From NCBI GenBank assembly GCA_027082825.1, contig JALWTO010000052.1, positions 65,459-112,144 of the forward strand: a stretch of 46,686 nucleotides of DNA, given 5' to 3'. The position numbers and the translations under genes were made by a program. Shown here piece after piece: positions 15,820-24,040 of the stretch. Below the pieces are notes generated by a model. It made no database searches and was not told the origin of the DNA. It was given only the letters and a program-made list of their open reading frames with translations. Position 1 is the stretch's first letter. Each line of letters begins with the position of its first letter. Source of the DNA: Acidilobaceae archaeon. GTDB lineage: Archaea; Thermoproteota; Thermoprotei_A; Sulfolobales; Acidilobaceae.

Positions 15820-16641
15820 TCATGCAGTCTTCAACCTTTCAAAGACAAAGCTTACTCCAAGGTTTTTGGCAACTTTTCTACCTTCATTAACTCCTCTTGA
15901 AAGAGCTCTCTCCATTATTTTATATTCATGGCTCTGAAGATCAATTCTGTACTTAGGAGATCCTATCGAATAAATCCTTACCCTTATCTGATCCCCTCCA
16001 TATTTTTCTATGGAGCTCTTAATACTCTCAAGGACCTTTCTTATTCTCTTGACACCATCGTTGGCCATTGTAGTAAGCGTAAACACACCGGCTATCTTAA
16101 CTTGCTTCACTTTTATCCTTGCCCTAGCCTCTTCTATCAGATCTTTTATCCATCCTTCTGGAACTCTTGCCTCCTTAAGAGCTCTCTCTCCATATATTAC
16201 TGCTCGCTCAAGACCCGTCAGAGGATCCCCATAATGATTATCTAGTCTCCAGAGAACTTCCTTAAAGGCCTCATCTTCACTTTTCCCTGCTTTCTCAGAA
16301 ACCAATTTTATTATAGTTGCAGCCTTCAAAACCCTCTTCCACCACATCATCTTTTTCCTTCTCTCAGTATCTGTAACTCTCTTAAGGCTTACGTCAACCT
16401 GTCTCCTTGCCCTGTACACCCTGATTACTTTAACAACGGCTTTCTGGCCTTCTTTCACAACCTGTCTTATGTTCCTTACCATCCTTGTGGCGACTTCACT
16501 CCAGGGAAGAAAAGCTCTAATTCCTCCATATTCATCCAGACTAAGATACGCACCAAAGTCGTAAACTTCCTCTACAGTCCCTACAACGAGTTCTCCTACA
16601 TTAGGTAAGGGCTTTCTGGGTTTTATTTCCACTGATGTCAA
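15820..16641 (-). CDS. Translation initiation factor aIF2 subunit alpha
   Basis: A 273-residue protein with the three-domain aIF2-alpha plan: an S1/OB domain (about 12-92; VGTVEEVYDFGAYLSLDEYG, QVDVSLKRV), a helical middle domain, and the alpha-beta C-terminal domain that binds aIF2-gamma (IRVRIYSIGSPKYRIDLQSH). With beta and gamma subunits it brings initiator tRNA to the ribosome. TTG start about 10 bases after AGGTG. In many crenarchaea rpl44e and rps27e precede this gene; here the upstream neighbour is a lipoate-ligase-like gene. Confidence 0.95.
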   Translation of the reverse strand: MTSVEIKPRKPLPNVGELVVGTVEEVYDFGAYLSLDEYGGIRAFLPWSEVATRMVRNIRQVVKEGQKAVVKVIRVYRARRQVDVSLKRVTDTERRKKMMWWKRVLKAATIIKLVSEKAGKSEDEAFKEVLWRLDNHYGDPLTGLERAVIYGERALKEARVPEGWIKDLIEEARARIKVKQVKIAGVFTLTTMANDGVKRIRKVLESIKSSIEKYGGDQIRVRIYSIGSPKYRIDLQSHEYKIMERALSRGVNEGRKVAKNLGVSFVFERLKTA

Positions 16642-16712
16642 CTCATTTCTTCACCTAGGAAAAATAAGGGCTTTCTGATCTTAAAAGGTTGACAAGATCT
16701 TTAGAGAACAAT

Positions 16713-17582
16713 CTACATACAGGATGTATCCTTAAAGATCTTTCCAAAAGCTTCCGTGAAATCCTGGGACCTTATTCCTAGGAGTTCTCCATAACTCTCA
16801 ACTCTAACGGCTATGACTTCTGACAACCTATTGTCTATTGGCATGCCCAATAATGACGAAACCGACGTAAATGGTTCTGAGGGTGGAGCTGCAAAGAAGT
16901 TTCCTGAAAGCGATACATTGGAAATGAAGCACTCAACTTCTGCAAGACCTACCTTTAATGAAAAAGGCCCATGTTTAATAGAGTGGGTATATGGAAGCTG
17001 AGAGAGTGTATGGACTCTCCATGTTATACTTGAGAATCCATTAGCTCCTCTTGAAAGTGAATCCCAATACGGATCCTCTCTTTTTTTAATACTGACATGA
17101 TTTTTTTCCTCAAAAAGACAATTTATAATTTCTGACACATCTAGCTCTTCTCTGATGAATAGTTCAATAAGGGTTGGAGCTTTAACCCCAGGCCTTCCAA
17201 GCCTTGTAATTCCATAAACTCCTTTTTCTTTCGCAATGATGATCCCATTACTAGCGTTTAAACCAACACATCCAAGTAATTTTTTAAGAAATAATTCAGT
17301 CTGAGAAAGTGAGTCTGACTCATTTATTATAGAAACGTAAAGATCTCCTATTTCAGAATTGAAACCAAAGCCTCCTGTAAATCTTCTCATAAGACTCCTA
17401 TACGATTCCTCATAAAAAGATGAAACATGACCTCTCCATTTCCACCTTGTTGATATTAGGACAGAACCCTTAACCCTGCCTAATGTTGCAAAGCCGAGAA
17501 TGCTTTCAATTAAGGCCTGAACATGATATGGAGATGGAGGATTCTTTAAGTTCCAGAACTCAAGAGAGGCCCTCTCTGACAA
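16713..17582 (-). CDS. Divergent lipoate-protein-ligase-like protein
   Basis: A 289-residue protein with LplA-family order. The N-terminus PSPYHVQALIESIL corresponds to the ALdEalL helix. MRRFTGGFGFNSEIGDLYVS (about 64-83) matches the RRxTGGGAVxHdxGdLnyS motif of biotin/lipoate ligases, and KVGLAEVECFISNVSLSGNF plus LLGMP near the C-terminus match the accessory domain. The usual KISGNAQ lysine segment is replaced by GVYGITR, so the lysine that holds the acyl-adenylate is missing at the aligned place. It may be an inactive or repurposed relative. TTG start after GGTGAGGAG with a TATA-like CTTAAATATGG. It is upstream of aIF2-alpha on the same strand with a 71-base gap. Confidence 0.6.
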   Translation of the reverse strand: MSERASLEFWNLKNPPSPYHVQALIESILGFATLGRVKGSVLISTRWKWRGHVSSFYEESYRSLMRRFTGGFGFNSEIGDLYVSIINESDSLSQTELFLKKLLGCVGLNASNGIIIAKEKGVYGITRLGRPGVKAPTLIELFIREELDVSEIINCLFEEKNHVSIKKREDPYWDSLSRGANGFSSITWRVHTLSQLPYTHSIKHGPFSLKVGLAEVECFISNVSLSGNFFAAPPSEPFTSVSSLLGMPIDNRLSEVIAVRVESYGELLGIRSQDFTEAFGKIFKDTSCM

Positions 17583-17660
17583 AATGCTCTCCTCACCATA
17601 TTTAAGAATTCCAGAGACTGTTTAAAAGACAGAGAGTAGCAGCTCTCTGGGGGAGTCACA

Positions 17661-18134
17661 TTGATAAAACTTAAGTGCCCTCCATCAATAAAAGTTCTTG
17701 AAGCAGCTGGAGCAATAGCCGATGGAAGAATTCACCTAAACCAGGAGATTAAGGGACTTATATCTGCAAAAGTTATATCATCTGAGGGCGATAGAACCTA
17801 CAGAGTTTTTATCAAAAAAGTTATTGACGGTTATAGTGTATACAGTGATGATAATGGAACAAGGTTCAGAAGATATATCGGATACCCCATAATATCAGTT
17901 CTTATGCTGACAGGTACTGTCCCGAGAAACCCTGACGTCGAAGAGGCTCTAAAAGGAATTAACTGGAGAAGACTTAATGAAACCTATAAAAAATATTCAC
18001 TTGTCGAAGAGATAATATTAAGAAGAATAGGAAATCAAAATAAGGTCGAAAAAATAGAGAACTTTAAAAAGAATGTAATGTCTCGACTTCGTTCAATGCA
18101 CATATATTATGACCCTTCATTAGGTAAAAGGTGA
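17661..18134 (+). CDS. Conserved hypothetical protein
   Basis: A 157-residue soluble protein I cannot assign. It begins IKLKCPPSIKVLEAAGAIAD, has a strand-rich middle (YRVFIKKVIDGYSVYSDDNG; IGYPIISVLMLTG) and a basic, helical C-terminus. TTG start following GGGGGAG, with TATA-like TGTTTAAAAG about 40 bases upstream, divergent from the lipoate-ligase-like gene. It is first in a plus-strand run with the macrodomain and UbiX genes (29-base gap, then overlap). Confidence 0.6.
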   Translation: MIKLKCPPSIKVLEAAGAIADGRIHLNQEIKGLISAKVISSEGDRTYRVFIKKVIDGYSVYSDDNGTRFRRYIGYPIISVLMLTGTVPRNPDVEEALKGINWRRLNETYKKYSLVEEIILRRIGNQNKVEKIENFKKNVMSRLRSMHIYYDPSLGKR

Positions 18135-18163
18135 TAGACATAGCTTATAAAAAGGTGAAATAA

Positions 18164-18730
18164 TTGAAATGTTTTAAAATAAATAACAGAATCGTAATTG
18201 TAATAGAGGGTGATATAACTCGAGTCTCTGTAGATGCGATAGTGAACCCTGCTAATAGTTTAATGTTCATGGGTGGAGGAGTAGCCGGAGCAATAAAAGA
18301 GGTTGGAGGGAAGGAAATAGAGAACGAGGCCCGTAAACAAGCACCTGTTCCTATAGGCAAGGCAATAGCTACTGGAGCAGGAAGGCTTAACGCTAGGTAT
18401 GTAATTCATGCTCCAACCATGGAAATGCCTGCAATGAACATACCTCTAGAAAATGCGATCAAGGCTACAAGAGCTGCGCTTAGAATTGCTAAGAAGCTTG
18501 GGATTGAAAGTATAGCGTTCCCTGCCATGGGAACAGGAGTTGGAGGACTTAGAGTCGATGAGGTTTCTAGAGCTATGGCTGAAGAATTCAGAAGGTTTGA
18601 AGAAGAATACCCAAGAACTATAGTAATGGTTGCATATGGGAGCAGAGCTTATAAAGAAATGATAAACGGTGTTAAAAATAGTTTGGGTGAAGCCAAGGAA
18701 TGTCCTGCAGACCTCAAAGTATTTCGATAG
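18164..18730 (+). CDS. Macrodomain protein (ADP-ribose binding, Appr-1''-p processing type)
   Basis: A 188-residue macrodomain: VIEGDITRVSVDAIVNPANS at the N-terminus (the Asp/Asn that bind adenine and distal ribose), the glycine-rich MGGGVAGAIKEVGG loop, ARYVIHAPTM, and FPAMGTGVGGLRVDE as the second phosphate loop. Such proteins bind or hydrolyse ADP-ribose derivatives. TTG start at 18164. It overlaps the UbiX gene by 31 bases in another frame, so the two are co-transcribed, although a functional link is not obvious. Confidence 0.9.
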   Translation: MKCFKINNRIVIVIEGDITRVSVDAIVNPANSLMFMGGGVAGAIKEVGGKEIENEARKQAPVPIGKAIATGAGRLNARYVIHAPTMEMPAMNIPLENAIKATRAALRIAKKLGIESIAFPAMGTGVGGLRVDEVSRAMAEEFRRFEEEYPRTIVMVAYGSRAYKEMINGVKNSLGEAKECPADLKVFR

Positions 18731-19278
18731 CCCTTACTGGCTCTAGCGGAATAAGAGTAGGAATTAGGTTCATAGAGGTTGCAAAATCTAGAGGAATAAA
18801 CATAGAAGGAATTATTGTAAGTAATGCAGCATTTAGAGTGGCCGAGCTAGAGGAGGGAATAAGACCTAAGGAACTTCTTGGCATTTTGAATGATTATGGG
18901 AAGGTCTATAAAGAACATGAGTTAGATAGCCCTTTGGCCAGTTCCAGCAATCAGCCTGATGCCATGATTATAATACCTGCGAGCATGAAAACCATAGCAT
19001 CAATAGCCTATGGGATCCAAGAAAATCTTGTAACTAGGGCTGCACTTTCAATTTTAAGACTTGGAAGAAAGCTTGTCGTTGTCCCTAGAGAGACTCCTCT
19101 AGGACCCACTGAACTCGAGGCTCTTTATATGATCTCATTAAGAGGAACTCTTGTAGTTCCTATGTGCATGAGTTTTTACATAAAGCCTAGAAGTGTTGAC
19201 GAACTCGTAGATTTTGTAGTCGGAAAGGTATTCGATGTCATTGGCTATAAATTTGATCTTTATAAAAGATGGAAATGA
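18700..19278 (+). CDS. ubiX: UbiX-type flavin prenyltransferase
   Basis: This 192-residue protein has the UbiX pattern: ISIALTGSSGIRVG at the N-terminus (FMN phosphate loop), a central MIIIPASMKTIASIAYG (the PASMNTLAKIA-like motif that contacts flavin), then LVVVPRETPLG before the C-terminal helices. UbiX attaches a dimethylallyl group from dimethylallyl phosphate to reduced FMN, making the cofactor for UbiD decarboxylases. A UbiD-family enzyme of the mevalonate route is at 1794-3080, so this is its likely cofactor supplier. Convergent with argS, whose stop is 4 bases away. Confidence 0.92.
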   Translation: MSCRPQSISIALTGSSGIRVGIRFIEVAKSRGINIEGIIVSNAAFRVAELEEGIRPKELLGILNDYGKVYKEHELDSPLASSSNQPDAMIIIPASMKTIASIAYGIQENLVTRAALSILRLGRKLVVVPRETPLGPTELEALYMISLRGTLVVPMCMSFYIKPRSVDELVDFVVGKVFDVIGYKFDLYKRWK

Positions 19279-19281
19279 TCG

Positions 19282-21228
19282 TTACATTCTTCGAAGAGGA
19301 GGTATTCCTAAGAGCTCTAGACCCTTCTTGACAGTCTCGGATATAAACTTAACCATTGCAACCTTACAGTATTTAATTCCTTCATTAGATTCTCTTATTA
19401 CTGGATCCCTCTGGTACCAAGCATTAAAAGAATCTGAAAGCTTTAGAAGATATGTTGCCAAATCCTCAGGAGCTAAGTCATCTGCTGCCTTAGCTGCAAT
19501 CATGGGGAATTTCATGGCATTTACTATAAGCCTCCTTCTCATAGGATCCTTACAGCCTTCATAGTCTATGAGGTTCCACCTTATCTCTCCTACCTTCTCA
19601 AGAATTCCCACAGATCTGGCATATGTGTATTGAAGATAAGGACCACTATTTTCCTTGAAATTGAGAGCCTTTTCTGGATCAAACGTTAGAGGTTTGCTGG
19701 CACTTGACTGAATCATAGAAAACCTAATTGCTCCAAGAGCCACAGCCTCAGCAACACTATCAATCCATTCAAGACTTTCATTAGGATTTCTCTTAAGGAC
19801 CTCCTCCTTTGCTCTAGCTTTGACTTCATCAAAGATATTATCAAGAGCCATATATACTCCTCTTCTGCCACTCATTTTCATTCCTACAAGTCTAACCATC
19901 TCATAATCATAGTGAATCAAATTGAGCGCCTCTTTCCTGAAGCCAAGACCCAAAAGAGCTAGTCTGATTTGCAGTTGTGGGAGCCTTTGCTCAGCACCAA
20001 CGACATTTATTACCTTGTCTGCACTAAACTCTCTGAACTTTTTTATTGTGTATGCAATGTCTCTCGTTGTATAAAGAGTTGTTCCATCACTCCTTACAAG
20101 TATTAGGGGAGGGACTTCAAGGTTTCTGGGTATCTTAAAGTTCTTTTTCATATCCTTGTCTTTAAGAACAATCTCCTTAATTATTTCGGGGATATTAATT
20201 GCTTCAACACCTTTATGTATCATATAATACTTGCTTTTCTTTGCCCTATCAAGAATTTCAGAAACAAGATCGTTCCAGACAAGGTCGCTTTCCCAGTCCC
20301 AATGATCGAACTCTATTTTCAACCTCTTTAGAGTCTCTTTGAAACCTTCAAGAACAAATTCAGAGACGGTTCTGACAATAGTTCTTTCGGGCTCAAGACC
20401 CCTCTCATATCTGTTTATCAACCTGCTGATAAGTTTCTCAGGATCATCTACTAAGGAAATAGAATTTAAAATTTTCTCAGTCCAACCTCCTACAGGCTCT
20501 CTCTCCTCAAGCCTGGCCAAACTATAGGCAAGCTCTTCGAGCTCCTTAGATTTACCATCGTTCTTAGCCTTAACCACATCCATCGCCGTATGTGTCGTAG
20601 CATATATCCATCCAGCAAGATGATCAGGTTTTATTCTAAGTTCCTCTGAAAGCATTTTAGGGTTCTTTATGTTTAGGAGCTCAAAGCCTAGAACAGCTAT
20701 AGCCACCTGCCTACCAACGTCATCTATGTAAAACCTTCTATTGACCCTATGTCCTCTGGCCTTGAGAAGTCTCGAAAGGGTATCTCCTAATATAGAGTTC
20801 CTTGCATGACCCATATGGAGAGGATGAATAGGATTAGCACTCGTATGTTCAACTACTATTCTCTTCGCTTCAGAACAAACTTCTGGTCTAGGCCTCCACC
20901 CCTTTTTCATTAGGAAAACGAGTCTCTTAAATGATTCCGGGATGTTAAGCCTAAAATTCATGAAACCAGAGACCAGTTCAATATTAACATAATCTATCCC
21001 AGAATTCTTAAGCCTCGTCATAATATCATTGAGTATTTCTATTGCGTCGAGCCTTCTTCCTTTCACATATCTCATTAAAGGAAACCCAAGATCACCATAT
21101 TCTTCCTTAATTGGTTGAAGAAGAAGCCTCCAGGCCTTCAACTCATCTATACCTAAGTTCTCTGAAAGAGCTCTAGAAACCCTCTCTATAAGACAAACAA
21201 AAGGATCCTTAGCCTCAGCATCTTTCAA
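19282..21228 (-). CDS. argS: Arginyl-tRNA synthetase
   Basis: A 648-residue class I synthetase. It has the N-terminal Add1 domain, the HIGH-type motif within SANPIHPLHMGHARN (about 131-145), a KMSKS-equivalent VGMKMSGRRG (about 470-480), and the C-terminal DALR anticodon-binding helices (SGPYLQYTYARSVGI, ending LELLGIPPLRRM). It charges tRNA-Arg. Full length, with no missing motif. It is encoded alone; the next upstream minus-strand gene is a regulator 43 bases away. Confidence 0.96.
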   Translation of the reverse strand: MKDAEAKDPFVCLIERVSRALSENLGIDELKAWRLLLQPIKEEYGDLGFPLMRYVKGRRLDAIEILNDIMTRLKNSGIDYVNIELVSGFMNFRLNIPESFKRLVFLMKKGWRPRPEVCSEAKRIVVEHTSANPIHPLHMGHARNSILGDTLSRLLKARGHRVNRRFYIDDVGRQVAIAVLGFELLNIKNPKMLSEELRIKPDHLAGWIYATTHTAMDVVKAKNDGKSKELEELAYSLARLEEREPVGGWTEKILNSISLVDDPEKLISRLINRYERGLEPERTIVRTVSEFVLEGFKETLKRLKIEFDHWDWESDLVWNDLVSEILDRAKKSKYYMIHKGVEAINIPEIIKEIVLKDKDMKKNFKIPRNLEVPPLILVRSDGTTLYTTRDIAYTIKKFREFSADKVINVVGAEQRLPQLQIRLALLGLGFRKEALNLIHYDYEMVRLVGMKMSGRRGVYMALDNIFDEVKARAKEEVLKRNPNESLEWIDSVAEAVALGAIRFSMIQSSASKPLTFDPEKALNFKENSGPYLQYTYARSVGILEKVGEIRWNLIDYEGCKDPMRRRLIVNAMKFPMIAAKAADDLAPEDLATYLLKLSDSFNAWYQRDPVIRESNEGIKYCKVAMVKFISETVKKGLELLGIPPLRRM

Positions 21229-21270
21229 CCTTTTACCCCAGAATAGGAGCCCAAAAACTAAACCTTAAAG

Positions 21271-22356
21271 CTACTCATAATCTTTCATAACCTTCTCTAT
21301 ATCGAAACTCCAATACCTTTTATGGGGATCATATTCAAGGCCTTTTATTGCTGGCAAAGTATAACTCTTTACTATCTCAACGACATAGAGATCCTTATGT
21401 TCCAGAAAACTTGAAGCCAGATTTGTAATCTTTGCGGTACATTGGGGAGGACCTGTATAAGTTATATAAACTCTGCCGGTATCCATAACTGTTACACCTG
21501 AAATAAAGGGGTGTTGTGCAAAGTTCTTTGCAATAGAAGTTACAACATCCTCACTTTTCCATTTAAGGGCCTGCACAAATATAGGCCCCAAGACATTATA
21601 GGGTTTGAAGAAAACCCCATAGCCTGATATGAACTTTCTGACTTTTTCGTCATAATGGTATTTTACTGATCTTTCCCTATAGCCGGCTTTCCTCGCCACT
21701 ACTACTGGAGGTGGAGGAATCCACTCTCTCTCAAGAACTGCCATTATTGCAAGATCTATGGCTGCAAAGCTTATTAATGGATAATTAGCTCGAAAACTGT
21801 ATCTTCCTATGTCTCTTTCTGTAGCATACTTAAGTTTCTCAAATGATTCTTTGCTACAGATGTCAGCAAGTTTAAGTCCGTACCATATGAAGTCCGGAGT
21901 GCTCCTTGTCCTATATATTACCTGTTCTACACTCTTGACTCCTTCTAATGATCTGAGATATGCTTTGAATACATTTATATTCTCTCTAGGAACATAGAAG
22001 ACAACAAGCGTATCTCCTGTAGGATAAATCCTTGATATACTTCTAACAAAGGGCTTCTCTATAAAACCACTTGCCTTATCTCCCTCAAATATTGCACTGA
22101 CCATTTCAAGACCTAATAGCTTATAATTGAACAAAGGTCTTACAGAAAATCCTTTTTTCTTTAATTGAATAAGTTTCCTCTTCAGTATTTCGTGGTGAAC
22201 TCCCATCTCAGCAGAGGCAGGCCTATAGAGCCTTTGTTTTACATTATAAAGCCTTTGAAGAACCATAGCTGTATCTCTTTCCATGAAATAATCGGTCATC
22301 GATGGTGGTAAGAACTTTACGCCAGCGATCTCCACTTTCTCTTTCTTCTTGCTCAT
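21271..22356 (-). CDS. Winged-helix transcriptional regulator (Lrp/AsnC-like N-terminus)
   Basis: About 361 residues from the ATG at 22356, chosen because GGAGAGCTT stands directly before it; the open frame runs 13 codons further up. Residues about 20-75 form a helix-turn-helix (RPASAEMGVHHEILKRKLIQ) followed by two alpha-beta repeats (YPTGDTLVVFYVPRENINVF; FISGVTVMDTGRVYITYTGP) reminiscent of ligand-sensing RAM-like domains. Similar long regulators occur in crenarchaea; the target is unknown. It is divergent from the small peptide gene at 22567, and both may use the near-palindromic TATA at 22462-22476. Confidence 0.6.
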   Translation of the reverse strand: MSKKKEKVEIAGVKFLPPSMTDYFMERDTAMVLQRLYNVKQRLYRPASAEMGVHHEILKRKLIQLKKKGFSVRPLFNYKLLGLEMVSAIFEGDKASGFIEKPFVRSISRIYPTGDTLVVFYVPRENINVFKAYLRSLEGVKSVEQVIYRTRSTPDFIWYGLKLADICSKESFEKLKYATERDIGRYSFRANYPLISFAAIDLAIMAVLEREWIPPPPVVVARKAGYRERSVKYHYDEKVRKFISGYGVFFKPYNVLGPIFVQALKWKSEDVVTSIAKNFAQHPFISGVTVMDTGRVYITYTGPPQCTAKITNLASSFLEHKDLYVVEIVKSYTLPAIKGLEYDPHKRYWSFDIEKVMKDYE

Positions 22357-22461
22357 AAGCTCTCCTTCCCTAATCACAAATATATTAGATTTCAAGAATA
22401 AAAATAATTACCTGAAAATCTCCAGATAAACCTCTTAGCCTATTCTTCTAGACAATAATAC

Positions 22462-22476
22462 CTTATTTAAATATTC
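22462..22476. promoter_or_regulatory. Shared near-palindromic TATA element
   Basis: CTTATTTAAATATTC reads as a TATA box on both strands. It lies about 105 bases before the winged-helix regulator start (minus) and about 90 bases before the small peptide start (plus). The leader of the peptide gene also holds GTGC-AAAATG-GCAC, a small inverted repeat near 22514-22527. Confidence 0.4.
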
Positions 22477-22566
22477 TTTTCCTTTAGAAAAAAAATTTTG
22501 TGCTGTAATATCGTGCAAAATGGCACATAACTGATACAGTTGAAATGCCTCTCGAGGTGTAGAAAA

Positions 22567-22716
22567 GTGAAGGCAGGCCTAAAGAAGTTTGCTCCTATGA
22601 TCCTCCCAATAGTCTTAGCATCGCTACCCCTTATAACAAAGCTAGCTCTGACCTTAGCTGCACATCATGTAGGAAGCACAGGCTACGAGATACCTGTAGA
22701 CGACTGCCCTTGGTAA
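22567..22716 (+). CDS. Small 49-residue peptide, likely membrane-inserted or secreted
   Basis: GTG start 8 bases after a strong GAGGTG. The product has a basic N-terminus (KAGLKK), an uninterrupted hydrophobic stretch with prolines (about 8-32, MILPIVLASLPLITKLALTL) and a 17-residue polar tail HHVGSTGYEIPVDDCPW with one cysteine. This is the build of a leader-plus-core or membrane-anchored peptide. No family recognised. It faces a divergent winged-helix regulator and is followed by degraded DNA and a TnpB remnant. It could be a signalling or antimicrobial peptide or an orphan membrane peptide; only the gene-like translation signals support expression. Confidence 0.5.
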   Translation: MKAGLKKFAPMILPIVLASLPLITKLALTLAAHHVGSTGYEIPVDDCPW

Positions 22717-23190
22717 TAACATAAAGAGAATCAATAATAGATTTTTAACCAATAACTTTTCTACTCTTTATAAAACTTTCACTGGACTTTGATTATGTTT
22801 TGTTGATGACTATAGAGCTATGTGCTAGAGTAATGATGCAAGAAACATGTCCTATCTTAGTAAATACTAACCTTCATGAATACCTTAGACTGGAAGAAGC
22901 TTGACAATAAAAGCAAAAGTTCTAGGATAAGCTTCTCAATATTCTGAAATCAAAATATACTCATAGAAGAATGTTCCTTAAGGAAGTTATGTTGGGAGCC
23001 ATTAAATATAAGGGGCTTGGTTTATAGCTGTTCTTGAATATTATTTCATGCCTTTAATTAATTTTATTTCCAAGAGAAGTTTTATGACAGTTTCAGGTAG
23101 AGAGTAGCTGGACTAAGGATCTTATCCCGTTTCTCCCTAGGTATTCATTCCAATCATTTTATGTAAGTTCATGGTCACCTCTAGGGAGTT
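22717..23190. other. Degraded stretch between the peptide gene and the TnpB remnant
   Basis: About 470 AT-rich bases without an intact gene. A TATA-like CTTTATAAAAC (about 22767-22777) stands 30 bases before an ATG (22806) that opens a 32-codon frame (MTIELCARVMMQETC onward, to TGA at 22904), which may be a relic or a leaderless micro-ORF. Further on, DKLLNILKSKYTHRRMF continues to a TAG at about 23025 without a good start. Neither is identifiable. Probably remains of genes lost around the element insertion. Confidence 0.4.
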
Positions 23191-23237
23191 CCACCTCGCC
23201 CATAACCCTACCAAAAGGGTTATGGGCTCATGGGTGG
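23191..23237. repeat. Long hairpin at the 5' edge of the TnpB remnant
   Basis: GCCCATAACCC (23198-23208) is the exact reverse complement of GGGTTATGGGC (23217-23227), with loop TACCAAAA. Outside it, CCACC (23191-23195) pairs with GGTGG (23233-23237) across small bulges. Stable hairpins like this are used by IS200/IS605-family elements near their ends, but here it overlaps the start of the surviving tnpB frame. Confidence 0.65.
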
Positions 23238-23814
23238 CTGTCGAGGCCAATGGAACGGGCCTCACATAGAGAGAATAAGGAACATAACAGAAGACTTTAC
23301 TAAAAGAGAGGCGAAAAGAATAGTAGACTTTGCTATTGCTCATAACGTGAATACTATTATAGTTGAAGACCTCAGAAACCTGAGTACAAATTCAAGGAGG
23401 CTTAAGAAGAGCTGGAGAGAGCGATTGATATACATGGTTTATAGAAAACTATTGTGGTGGATAGAATGGGAAGCAAGAAAACACAGTTTAGCGGTTGTTA
23501 GGATAGATCCAAGATATACTTCAACAACATGCCCGTATTGTCATGTAAAAATGATAAAAACAGGGTACAGGAGATATAGATGTCCGAGATGTGGTTTTGA
23601 AGCTGATAGAGATACCATAGCTGTCCTAAACCTAATTAATAGATACAAATCCCAGATGGGGACTTCTCTGACCAGCCCGACTGCCCTGCAGATGAAAGAT
23701 GTATCCCCGAATAGATGCGGGGAACCGATGAACCCTTTAGGGCGGGGAGGAGGTCAGATATACGAGCAGTACAGGGATGAAAAGAAGGTAGTGACCAGAT
23801 ACTTGACCACTTGA
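23230..23814 (+). pseudogene. tnpB: C-terminal fragment of IS200/IS605-family TnpB (OrfB)
   Basis: The 194-residue open frame matches only the C-terminal half of TnpB, an RNA-guided RuvC nuclease. It shows the helix RNITEDFTKREAKRIVDFA, the RuvC-II glutamate in TIIVEDLRN (E46), a CPYC...CPRC zinc ribbon and the RuvC-III aspartate in FEADRDTIAVLNL, ending with the usual TALQMKDVSPNR...GEPMNPLG tail. Full TnpB has about 370-420 residues; the N-terminal RNA-binding part and the RuvC-I Asp are absent upstream, where a hairpin and stops are found. No TnpA is present, so the element is dead. It ends 44 bases from tRNA-Ala. Confidence 0.85.
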
Positions 23815-23857
23815 TAGAATTGTTAAGGCATACAAGAGTTATATCAGAATATTGGTA

Positions 23858-23934
23858 TGGTGGACCGGCCGGGATTTGAACCCGGGGCCTCTCGGGTGCA
23901 AGCCGAGCGCTCTTCCAGGCTGAGCTACCGGCCC
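23858..23934 (-). tRNA. tRNA-Ala (anticodon TGC)
   Basis: On the minus strand the acceptor GGGCCGG (23934-23928) pairs with CCGGTCC, giving the G3:U70 wobble pair that is the identity element of tRNA-Ala. The anticodon stem CTCGG/CCGAG holds loop CTTGCAC, so the anticodon is TGC. The T arm CCGGG-TTCAAAT-CCCGG is perfect, and A plus an encoded CCA follow (to 23858). No intron. The TnpB remnant lies just past its 3' end. Confidence 0.96.
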
Positions 23935-24040
23935 GCCATGAAAAGCTCTTTCCTATCTGAGACTTAAAAATTAACTCCCTATTAAGCTTCTCTTTATTAA
24001 TCTGTGTACGAACTATCAAAACATGAAAGGGGGACTCCTT

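Noticed and set aside
18164-19278. Macrodomain-UbiX fusion
   Set aside because: The two frames overlap by 31 bases in different phases and each protein is complete, so they are separate overlapping genes.
22806-22904. 32-codon frame behind a good TATA box
   Set aside because: Too short to judge, no ribosome site and no recognised family; mentioned within the degraded stretch instead of as a gene.
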